From Cysteiniphilum marinum (GTDB taxonomy: Bacteria > Pseudomonadota > Gammaproteobacteria > Francisellales > Francisellaceae): a stretch of DNA of 64,000 bases. The stretch is taken from positions 235,288 to 299,287 of the forward strand of contig NZ_JACYVZ010000001.1 of the NCBI RefSeq assembly GCF_014857925.1, given 5' to 3'. The position numbers were made by a program, and so were the translations under genes. Of the stretch, positions 56,923-64,000 are shown piece by piece (position 1 is the stretch's first letter; each line of letters starts with the position of its first letter). The notes beneath the pieces were generated by a model. The model had not been told where the DNA came from and searched no databases. It worked only from the letters and a program-made list of their open reading frames with translations.

Positions 56923-58365
56923 ATGACGGATGAAAAAATAAATAAAATGCTTGATCAGGAATATAAGCACGGCTTTGTGACTGAGATTGAACAAGAGCGT
57001 TTTCGTAATGGCTTGGATGAAGATATTATTCGGCAGATTTCCAAGCGCAAGAATGAGCCTGAGTTTATGCTCAAATGGCGCTTGCAGGCTTATCATAAAT
57101 GGCTAGACATGAAAGAGCCAACTTGGGCGCATGTTGATTATGAGCCAATTGATTATCAAGAGATTAGTTATTATGCAGCGCCTAAATCGGCAGCTGATAA
57201 GCCAAAAAGCTTAGATGAGGTTGATCCAGAGTTAATTGAGACGTATAACAAACTAGGCATTCCCTTGCATGAGCAAGAAATGCTCGCTGGTGTTGCAGTC
57301 GATGCTGTTTTTGACTCAGTGTCTGTGGTTACCACTTTTAAAGAAAAGCTTGCCGAAGCGGGTGTGATATTTTGCCCAATTTCAGAGGCGTTACAAAAAT
57401 ATCCTGAGCTTATTGAGAAATATATTGGCTCAGTGGTGCCACAAACAGATAACTATTTTGCGGCATTAAACTCTGCTGTATTTAGCGATGGTTCATTTGT
57501 CTATATTCCCAAAGGTGTGCGTTGTCCGATGGAGTTATCAACTTATTTTCGGATTAATGCTTCAAATACGGGGCAATTTGAACGTACCTTAATTGTTGCT
57601 GATGAAGGCAGCTATGTCAGTTATTTAGAGGGTTGTACCGCCCCGATGCGTGATGAAAATCAGTTGCATGCAGCGGTGGTTGAGCTAGTGGCATTAAAAG
57701 ATGCTGAAATTAAATATTCAACTGTGCAGAATTGGTATCCTGGAGACAAAGACGGTAAAGGGGGCATTTATAACTTTGTGACCAAGCGTGGTGTGTGCAT
57801 GGGCGCCAATGCAAAAATCTCATGGACACAAGTAGAAACAGGCTCCTCAATTACATGGAAATATCCATCGGTTATTTTGCGCGGGGATAATAGTGTGGGT
57901 GAGTTTTACTCTGTGGCATTAACTCGTCATGCGCAACAAGCAGATACCGGTACCAAAATGATTCATATGGGCAAAAATACCAAAAGCACGATCATCTCAA
58001 AAGGGATTTCCGCAGGGCGCGCGCAAAACGCCTATCGTGGGCTAGTGCGCATGTTGCCAACGGCGGATAATGCACGCAATTTCTCACAATGTGATTCTTT
58101 ACTTATTGGGCATGAGTGTGGCGCGCATACTTATCCGTATATTGAAAATAAATCAAAATCAGCGCAAATTGAACATGAAGCAACGACATCAAAAATCTCT
58201 GATGAGCAGCTTTTTTATTGCCGACAACGAGGCATGTCAGAAGAAGATGCAGTAGCGATGATAGTGAATGGTTTTTGTAAAGATGTCTTTAAAAAACTAC
58301 CCCTTGAGTTTGCGGTTGAAGCACAAAAATTGATGGAAGTTAGTTTAGAAGGTGCAATAGGCTAG
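56923..58365 (+). CDS. sufB: Fe-S cluster scaffold subunit SufB
   Basis: Central scaffold of the SufBCD complex that assembles Fe-S clusters under oxidative stress or iron limitation. 480 residues. [16 protein letters not shown] near the N-terminus, then [31 protein letters not shown] with the key Cys and [23 protein letters not shown] with a later Cys used for cluster work are all present. It is separated from sufC by 269 bp containing a palindromic element, unlike the usual tight spacing. Confidence 0.96.
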   Translation: MTDEKINKMLDQEYKHGFVTEIEQERFRNGLDEDIIRQISKRKNEPEFMLKWRLQAYHKWLDMKEPTWAHVDYEPIDYQEISYYAAPKSAADKPKSLDEVDPELIETYNKLGIPLHEQEMLAGVAVDAVFDSVSVVTTFKEKLAEAGVIFCPISEALQKYPELIEKYIGSVVPQTDNYFAALNSAVFSDGSFVYIPKGVRCPMELSTYFRINASNTGQFERTLIVADEGSYVSYLEGCTAPMRDENQLHAAVVELVALKDAEIKYSTVQNWYPGDKDGKGGIYNFVTKRGVCMGANAKISWTQVETGSSITWKYPSVILRGDNSVGEFYSVALTRHAQQADTGTKMIHMGKNTKSTIISKGISAGRAQNAYRGLVRMLPTADNARNFSQCDSLLIGHECGAHTYPYIENKSKSAQIEHEATTSKISDEQLFYCRQRGMSEEDAVAMIVNGFCKDVFKKLPLEFAVEAQKLMEVSLEGAIG

Positions 58366-58455
58366 TGAAATAAGAGAAAGTGTAAAAGCTTTCAAAGGTA
58401 CAAGAGTAAAAGTAAATAATTGAAGTTACGTGTTTTAGAAAAACTATGATTTTAA

Positions 58456-58569
58456 AACACTCCGTCAGCCTACGGCTACCACTCCTCTTGCAAAGAGGGG
58501 AATTAGGTAAAGGTTGATGTTATATCCCTCTTTTTAAGAGGAGTGCTTAAGCTTGTGAGGCGGGGTGTT
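58456..58569. repeat. Family 3 MITE-like palindromic element between sufB and sufC
   Basis: The 114-bp element is bounded by imperfect terminal inverted repeats (AACACTCCG at 58456-58464 and CGGGGTGTT at 58561-58569; 8 of 9 match). Inside are two hairpins: CCTCTTGCAAAGAGG and CCTCTTTTTAAGAGG. It has no coding potential and lies inside the suf operon gap. Other copies were not seen in this window. Confidence 0.7.
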
Positions 58570-58634
58570 GGAATAAATGGAGTGCGTAACCTCAGTAAGT
58601 AGAAAAGTAAATTAAGAAAAAGCGAAGTAACGAT

Positions 58635-59378
58635 ATGTTGTTAGAGATTAAAAATTTACATGCCAAGGTTGAAGATAAAGTACTACTAAAAGGGATTAAC
58701 CTTGAGATTAAACCTGGTGAAGTACATGCGATTATGGGACCAAATGGTGCCGGTAAAAGTACGTTGGGTAATGTGCTTTCGGGTAAACCAGGTTATGAAG
58801 TGACTGAAGGTGAAGTCCTGTTAAATGGTCAGAATATCTTTGATCTGGATGCGTCAGAGCGTGCGCATGCTGGGATGTTTCTAAGCTTTCAATATCCGGT
58901 TGAAATCCCAGGTGTTAGCAATACACAATTTCTAAAAACAGCCGTCAATAGTACACGCAAAACTAAAGGGCAAAGCGAGCTTGATGCAATGAGCTTTATG
59001 AAAAAACTGCGTGCGAATATGGATATCCTTGAGATGGATCAAAAGTATATGAAGCGCGGTGTTAATGAGGGCTTCTCCGGTGGCGAGAAAAAGCGTAATG
59101 AAATGCTGCAAATGATGATGCTTGAACCTAAAGTATGTATTTTAGATGAGACGGATTCAGGTCTTGATATCGATGCGCTGCAAGTGGTATCAAAGGGCGC
59201 GAATCATATGCGCAATGGTGAGCGTGGCTTTATTGTGATTACCCATTACCAACGTTTATTAAACTATATCGCACCTGATTTTGTCCATGTTTTGGCAGAT
59301 GGCAAGATTGTTAAATCAGGTGGTCGAGAGCTAGCTCTTGAGCTTGAAGATAAAGGTTATGCTTGGATTAATGACTAA
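58635..59378 (+). CDS. sufC: Fe-S cluster assembly ATPase SufC
   Basis: Soluble ABC-type ATPase that powers the SufBCD scaffold. 247 residues: Walker A GPNGAGKSTLG (about residues 35-45), Q-loop in LSFQYPVEIPG, ABC signature FSGGEKKRNE, Walker B CILDETDSGLD and the H-loop VITHYQRLL. Its stop overlaps the SD of sufD. Confidence 0.96.
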   Translation: MLLEIKNLHAKVEDKVLLKGINLEIKPGEVHAIMGPNGAGKSTLGNVLSGKPGYEVTEGEVLLNGQNIFDLDASERAHAGMFLSFQYPVEIPGVSNTQFLKTAVNSTRKTKGQSELDAMSFMKKLRANMDILEMDQKYMKRGVNEGFSGGEKKRNEMLQMMMLEPKVCILDETDSGLDIDALQVVSKGANHMRNGERGFIVITHYQRLLNYIAPDFVHVLADGKIVKSGGRELALELEDKGYAWIND

Positions 59379-59388
59379 GGAGCACACT

Positions 59389-60627
59389 ATGTTGCAATTA
59401 GAGCAGCCGATTTCTAAGCTTAATCTGACAGATGAGGCGATTAAACAGCGTGAAAATGCATGGCAAGCATTTGTTGATCAGGGTTTTCCAAATAAAAAAA
59501 ATGAACAGTGGCGTTATACTGATTTAACTGCTTTGTATCGAAAGTACGATATTGCCCAAGTTAAGCTTGGAGCCAATACAAATATTGACGAAACATTGTC
59601 AATGATTAATCTAAATACGGATATGCATAATATTGTCTTTGTTGATGGACAACTTGCTCATGTTGATGACATTGATGGTGTGATCATTAATGATAGTCTG
59701 TCACGACAGCCTCAGCGCGAGAGTAGTGATGCATTGTCTAATCTAAACATTGCCTCGTATTTAGGCGGGGCCTCGATTCAGGTTAAGAAAAATACGCGTT
59801 TGACAAAGCCTATTATCATGACGTATTTGCACACCGATAATAGCCAGAAGATGTTGGTTAATTATCAGCATACCTTAGTGATTGATGAATATGCGGAGTG
59901 TATGATTTGTGAGAATTTTATTGCATTAGGCGATACCTATTCAGCGGCCAATATCTGTAGCAATATCGATCTTAAAGAGGGTGCCAAGTGCTGCTATGAC
60001 GCCTTGGCAAACACAAGCTTTGAAGCATTATTGGTGACGCATAAACTAAAACTTTCAATAGCCAAAAATGCCTATTATGAAACCTTTCAAATGGCGGCTT
60101 ATGCTGCACTCAAGCGTATTGAGTTTGATGTGAATTTGCAAAGTGAAGGTGCTATTTTTAATGCAAAGGGTATTTACGCTTTAACACATAATGCAAAAGC
60201 GGATTATCACTTTAATGTCAAACATAATGCATCTAATACGCAAAGTGACGTCGCATTTCGTGGTGTCGTTGGTGGTAAGGCATCGGCAACCTTTAATGCG
60301 AAAGCATATGTTGCTAAAGGCTTACATAGCATCAAAGCGCTACAAAACAATCGTAATATTCAGTTAACGAATACTGCTGAGATCAATACCAAGCCTGAGC
60401 TTGAGATTTATTCTGATGATGTTGTTTGTAGTCATGGCGCGACGATTGGTCAGCTTGATCAGCAGGCGTTATTCTATCTGCAATCACGTGGGATTAACAA
60501 AGATCAAGCAACGAGTTTGCTTATTGAAGGTTTTGTCAAAGAGCTTATTACTTTACTTGATCGTGACGAATCAACGATTGAGAGCTATCTTGATAGCCTT
60601 GAAGGGCATATCAAACATTTAGTTTAA
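59389..60627 (+). CDS. sufD: Fe-S cluster assembly protein SufD
   Basis: SufB paralogue that pairs with it in the SufBC2D complex and helps acquire iron. 412 residues. NEQWRYTDLTALY near the N-terminus, a parallel beta-helix core, and the C-terminal SDDVVCSHGATIGQLDQQALFYLQSRGI, the SufD-typical stretch with Cys and His, are present. AAGGAG overlaps the sufC stop; an upstream open frame from 59338 has no support. It ends convergently with yciI, overlapping by 4 bp. No sufS, sufU/E or sufA follows. Confidence 0.93.
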   Translation: MLQLEQPISKLNLTDEAIKQRENAWQAFVDQGFPNKKNEQWRYTDLTALYRKYDIAQVKLGANTNIDETLSMINLNTDMHNIVFVDGQLAHVDDIDGVIINDSLSRQPQRESSDALSNLNIASYLGGASIQVKKNTRLTKPIIMTYLHTDNSQKMLVNYQHTLVIDEYAECMICENFIALGDTYSAANICSNIDLKEGAKCCYDALANTSFEALLVTHKLKLSIAKNAYYETFQMAAYAALKRIEFDVNLQSEGAIFNAKGIYALTHNAKADYHFNVKHNASNTQSDVAFRGVVGGKASATFNAKAYVAKGLHSIKALQNNRNIQLTNTAEINTKPELEIYSDDVVCSHGATIGQLDQQALFYLQSRGINKDQATSLLIEGFVKELITLLDRDESTIESYLDSLEGHIKHLV

Positions 60628-60914
60628 ATAAATGCCTTAAATGCTTCGGCATGTTTAACTGGATCAAAGCTATGATAACTATAGCTTGCTGCTTTTTCAG
60701 TAATAAAGGGGTCTTCCTGCAATAACGTTTTAATTTCATCTAAATCGCCTGAAGCTAATATCACACCGCCATTACGTGAACTATTAGGTCCTGAGGCAAT
60801 AAATAGTCCTTTTTCATAACCGCGATCGAGAAATGAACGGTGTTTTGCTCTAACTTGATCTATAACCTCAGCAGGTGAAGTATAGGTGATGGTAATAATA
60901 TGCGTTTGTTTCAT
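60624..60914 (-). CDS. YciI-family protein
   Basis: 96 residues, the normal size of YCII-related small proteins (dimeric ferredoxin-like fold). The pattern RAKHRSFLDRGYEKG, FIASGPNSSRNGG, DPFITEKAASYSYHSFDP contains the conserved His/Asp pair and the DPF motif. The molecular role of the family is mostly unknown. It overlaps the sufD end by 4 bp on the opposite strand and is divergent from the ClC gene. Confidence 0.85.
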   Translation of the reverse strand: MKQTHIITITYTSPAEVIDQVRAKHRSFLDRGYEKGLFIASGPNSSRNGGVILASGDLDEIKTLLQEDPFITEKAASYSYHSFDPVKHAEAFKAFI

Positions 60915-61046
60915 TGGACTAACTCAAACTAATATAATGTAAAGCTAATTTTGTCATAGTTATTAAGCTGTTTGTACTTTTTTTTCAAGAAACTAAAGCG
61001 TAAAATAGCGCCAGCAATTTTGCTTAGAGTGGTAAAGACAGTTTTC

Positions 61047-62381
61047 ATGAAGTATTTTGATTTAAAAGCGTTAAAAAAAGATAAGATTTTCACTGAATCA
61101 CGCAAACTTATGTCTCTATCACTTTGGCGAAGGCGTTTGATCTTCTGGGGTGGGGCGATTCTTGTTGGATTGATATGTGTATTGTTTGCTTATCTGTGTG
61201 ACAATCTCAATGACAGTTTCAATGAACTCAGTCAAGCTCACCCTTATTGGCCTTTATTTATTATGCCAATTGGTTTTATGGTGATTATTTATTTGCTGAA
61301 AACCTATTTTGATGGTGCTGAAGGTAGTGGTATTCCTCAAGTAATGACAGCACTCAAAGTTAAGAATATGCAACGACGTAGCAAGATGGTGTCAATGCGT
61401 ATTGCACTGGGTAAGTTTTTATTAACCGCATTAGGATTTTTAAGTGGTGCATCGATTGGGCGCGAGGGACCGACAATTCAATTAAGTGCATCCGTTATGC
61501 ACTTCTTAGGGCGATTAGAGAAGTTTAACCGTGAAGACACGGAAAAAGGTTTGTTATTAGCAGGAGGGGCCGCAGGTATTGCAGCGGCCTTTAACGCGCC
61601 TTTGGCAGGGGTTGTTTTTGCCATTGAAGAGTTAGCAGGCTCATTTGATAAAGGCATTACCGGTACGATGATTACCACTGTGGTGTTGTGTGGTTTTGTA
61701 TCCTTAGAGATTATGGGCAATTACGCCTACTTTGGTGCGAGCTCGGCGACACTCGATATTTTAGGCGGTGGCTGGATCGTACTTATTATTGTTGCCGTTG
61801 TTTGTGGTTTCTTAGGTGGACTATTTAGTCGGATGCTATTATTTGTATCCGCAGCTGTCGTAGGCATTGTTCGCAAGCACCCTGTGTTATTTGCAGGTAG
61901 CATTGGTTTTGTTATTGCGGTAATTGGTGTGTGCACAAGTGGCGTTATTTACGGTAGCGGCAAAGAAACTGCAGTTGCCTTGTTAAATGGTCATGATGTG
62001 CATGTATCTATTTTCTTTGGATTGTGGAAAATGATCGCAACGTTACTGTCATTTGTTAGCGGTATCCCTGGCGGGATTTTTGCCCCCTCTTTATCAGCAG
62101 GAGCTGGGTTTGGTCATATGATGAGTGGTTTTTTTGATCCTAAATATGCAAGTGCAATTGTCTTGATTGGTACAGTTGCTTACTTCTCAGGCGTGGTACA
62201 AAGCCCGATTACTTGCTTTATCATTGTGTCGGAAATGACGCAAAATGTCTCAAGTGGGATGCTGTTACCAATTATGTTGGCAGCACTTCTAGGCACAGCT
62301 TCCTCACGTGTAATTTGTAAAGAGCCAATTTATCATGTATTGTCGTTGCGCTATTTAGATAAGCTGCGTGAGCAGAAATAG
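61047..62381 (+). CDS. ClC-family chloride/proton antiporter or channel
   Basis: 444 residues from this ATG. The three ClC selectivity motifs are present in order: GSGIPQ (about residue 93), GREGPTIQL with the gating Glu (about 142) and GIPGGIFAPSLSAG (about 339). A conserved late Tyr region precedes the C-terminus; no CBS domains. Such proteins exchange chloride for protons and help in acid resistance. The frame opens at TTG 60972, but the residues before Met 61047 are poorly conserved in style and no SD supports that start. Confidence 0.92.
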   Translation: MKYFDLKALKKDKIFTESRKLMSLSLWRRRLIFWGGAILVGLICVLFAYLCDNLNDSFNELSQAHPYWPLFIMPIGFMVIIYLLKTYFDGAEGSGIPQVMTALKVKNMQRRSKMVSMRIALGKFLLTALGFLSGASIGREGPTIQLSASVMHFLGRLEKFNREDTEKGLLLAGGAAGIAAAFNAPLAGVVFAIEELAGSFDKGITGTMITTVVLCGFVSLEIMGNYAYFGASSATLDILGGGWIVLIIVAVVCGFLGGLFSRMLLFVSAAVVGIVRKHPVLFAGSIGFVIAVIGVCTSGVIYGSGKETAVALLNGHDVHVSIFFGLWKMIATLLSFVSGIPGGIFAPSLSAGAGFGHMMSGFFDPKYASAIVLIGTVAYFSGVVQSPITCFIIVSEMTQNVSSGMLLPIMLAALLGTASSRVICKEPIYHVLSLRYLDKLREQK

Positions 62382-62421
62382 ATTAAGTCAAATATTAGTT
62401 CAACAGTTTTGATTACTACGT

Positions 62422-62443
62422 ACCCTGAGCGAAGTCGAAGGGT
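62422..62443. repeat. Family 2 intergenic repeat, single copy
   Basis: ACCCTGAGCGAAGTCGAAGG plus GT, near-palindromic (CCCT/AGGG ends, CTGAGC/GTCGAAG core). It matches the inverted copies at 47161-47183 and the array at 63292-63395. It lies 41 bp after the ClC gene stop. Confidence 0.8.
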
Positions 62444-62489
62444 GTAAGTTAGAAAAAAATAAATATAATTGCTATAGGTTTTAATAAAT

Positions 62490-63260
62490 ATGTTTGATCA
62501 ACCATTATTTCAAAAAAAGCATCAGCAATATGAGCGGCGTTTTGTTCATGATAGCTTTATAAAAAATGAAATTGCTGAGCGTTTATTAGATAAATTAAGT
62601 TTTATTAAATTAAATCCTCAATATGTCTTTGCAGAAGGGCTAGATTCACATTTAGCAGCGATTAAAGCGTTGTACCCAAATGCAACAATACATCGCAAAC
62701 TCAACCCAGAGATAGCTTATGATGTGATTATTTCACAGTGTAAAATTCAGCAAGCAGCAAATATTAATACCCAATTACGTGATTGGTATAAACAGCTAAA
62801 ACCGCAAGGTGTTTTAGTTTTTACAAGCTTTGGCAGTAGCAGTTTACAAGAGATCAAAAAAGCTTGGCAGCTCACTGATGGTATGGTGCATATCAATCAA
62901 ATGTTAGATATGCATGATATTGGTGATCTGTTAAAAAAAGAACAATATCAAAGTGTGGTAATGGATGCTGAAACGCTGAAGCTTCAATATGAAACGATCG
63001 ACACTTTACTCACCGATATTCGTGAACTGAATGAGCCTTTAGCTGATACTAAAATGCGCAAAACCTTAACAGGTAAAGCGCGTTGGCAACGTTTTTGTGA
63101 GAGACTGGAAAAATTTGGGTTATCAGTAAGTTATGAAGTGTTTTATGGTTATGGCTATAAAGGTAATGAGCTGATTGCTAGAAAAGAAACTGATCATGAG
63201 TCGATGATTAGCTTTGATCAATTAAGAGATGCGCTTAAGCATAATAAAAAACGGCTATGA
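62490..63260 (+). CDS. BioC/NDUFAF5-like protein with degraded SAM-binding motif
   Basis: 256 residues. The N-terminus (MFDQPLFQKKHQQYERRF then IAERLLDKLSFIK) and late segments (QMLDMHDIGDLLKKE, DTLLTDIRELNEP, SVSYEVFYGYGYKG) follow the order seen in the BioC/NDUFAF5-like methyltransferase-fold family. Where the SAM motif I (LDLGCGxG) should be, the protein has VFAEGLDSHLAAI, so SAM binding by the classic loop is doubtful. A proper bioC is encoded 10 kb upstream, so this is not its replacement by default. It may be a non-methylating paralogue. No operon partner is adjacent. Confidence 0.6.
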   Translation: MFDQPLFQKKHQQYERRFVHDSFIKNEIAERLLDKLSFIKLNPQYVFAEGLDSHLAAIKALYPNATIHRKLNPEIAYDVIISQCKIQQAANINTQLRDWYKQLKPQGVLVFTSFGSSSLQEIKKAWQLTDGMVHINQMLDMHDIGDLLKKEQYQSVVMDAETLKLQYETIDTLLTDIRELNEPLADTKMRKTLTGKARWQRFCERLEKFGLSVSYEVFYGYGYKGNELIARKETDHESMISFDQLRDALKHNKKRL

Positions 63261-63291
63261 CCATGTTCCTTGCCCACTTTGATGGTGTAAG

Positions 63292-63395
63292 CGTTGGCTG
63301 AGCGTAAGTCGAAGCCTCTATGAAGTGTTATTTTCCCAAGCTTACCCACTTCGACTGATGCTCAGTGCACCGCTTCGACTTACGCTCAGGGTAGG
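63292..63395. repeat. Family 2 intergenic repeat array
   Basis: CGTTGGCTGAGCGTAAGTCG plus AAGCC (63292-63316) is the inverse of the trpA-bioA copy with one difference. ACTTCGACTGATGCTCAGTG (63347-63366) and GCTTCGACTTACGCTCAGGG (63372-63391) are further copies in the other orientation. The array fills the convergent gap before the usher remnant. Confidence 0.85.
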
Positions 63396-63447
63396 GTGGG
63401 CGCTTGTGGGTGAATATTTAGTCTTAGCCTAAAAAACAATAAAAAAA

Positions 63448-64000
63448 CTATTCACAGATAATTTCATCTTGGAAGGCGATGCCATCCTCTGCCTCTAAAT
63501 CATTAGAGTTGACTGTACATTTTTGTCCATCTTTGGTCTCAAGGGTAAGCTTCTCTCCTAGTATCACGTCAATTTGTGCAAAGCCATCGCCATCGGTTTC
63601 ACTGGGTTCTAGTCCGCCAGTAATTTTAGCAAAACTCAGTATTTCTCCTTGTGTATTAACAAAGTTGCCCATAATCAAAACAGCAGGTTTGGCGTTAAGT
63701 GCAATGGTTTCAACATTACCTGGATAAAGTGTCACATCACGATCATTATGAGGAACACTTAGGGTCAGTTCATGAGTTTGAACTTGTACGTTATGCTCTT
63801 TATATACCGACATCGGTACAAAGTAACTTTCATTATTATCGATGACGGCATTTTCTTTGCCATCAACATAGATTATTGAACGACAATTATCTTTGCCGGT
63901 TAACGACAACTACAATTGCCGCTTAAACCACCCTAATTTAGCATGGTTTTATCTTCAGTTACAATATTAATATTTTGCTTATTATCTGTTCTTGCTTTTT
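63448..64000 (-). pseudogene. Broken 3' end of a probable CS1-type fimbrial usher
   Basis: The clean frame (63448-63909, 153 codons) has no ATG at its start, only TTG, and is preceded in frame by TAG at 63910-63912. Its content fits the end of CS1/CFA-type outer-membrane ushers: IIYVDGKENAV, VTLYPGNVE, AVLIMGNFVNTQGE, GDGFAQIDV and a final Cys pair. Upstream, another frame carries plausible coding (ARTDNKQNINIVTEDKTMLN) closed by TAG at 63933-63935. At least one stop and one frameshift therefore separate the pieces. The 5' part lies beyond base 64000. The usher match is by pattern only; a short intact secreted beta protein is the alternative. Confidence 0.4.

Overview
The window reads as 64 kb of chromosome from an AT-rich gammaproteobacterium. 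Gene content fits a Francisella-like lineage (Francisellaceae/Fastidiosibacteraceae), possibly from a marine or brackish, chitin-bearing habitat. The pointers are a bioA / bioB-bioF-esterase-bioC-bioD locus, a Pht-like MFS carrier, ATP-type PEP carboxykinase, rrf2-sufBCD, a PACE efflux protein and poly-glycine surface lipoproteins. The taxonomic placement is inference; no rRNA or tRNA gene was found. Genes are dense, with several pairs overlapping at their ends.

Layout. 1-20.5 kb is mostly housekeeping and transport: the ispD 3' end, an MscS channel, a POT peptide symporter, a DOMON protein, glnS, pckA, a shared bidirectional terminator, priA, an MHS-type MFS carrier, a CpdA-like phosphoesterase, mtnN, rph and a LysR regulator. 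A three-gene operon follows (periplasmic adaptor, GAF-adaptor fusion, PqqD-like/M50 protease/adaptor fusion), then a PACE efflux protein and a CNNM/CorC-type protein. 20.7-38.4 kb is the most distinctive region. It holds four very large lipoproteins on one strand: two paralogous roughly 1500-residue proteins ending in seven-repeat RCC1 propellers, a chitinase with two different GH18 domains, and a 989-residue beta-sandwich protein. Two tandem LysR paralogues follow. Three of the four lipoprotein genes share a gap-free 39-bp upstream block that looks like a common promoter (TTTACG-N17-CATATT). 38.4-47 kb carries a Kef-type antiporter, a decayed response-regulator remnant, guaA, a HexR-like regulator, a two-gene split FUSC transporter and trpBA. 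47-53 kb is the biotin locus, with a recognisable BirA-type operator between bioA and bioB and an esterase of uncertain class between bioF and bioC. 53-64 kb carries an amino-acid permease, the Pht-like carrier, rrf2-sufB-sufC-sufD, a YciI protein, a ClC antiporter, a BioC/NDUFAF5-like protein with a degraded SAM site, and the broken 3' end of a probable CS1-type fimbrial usher.

Three families of short palindromic intergenic repeats are scattered through the window. Copies of one family contain the stop codons of rph and bioC. The strongest candidates for an undescribed system are the co-regulated RCC1/chitinase/lipoprotein surface cluster and the M50-protease/adaptor export operon. All assignments come from reading motifs by eye; no database search or structure prediction was run.
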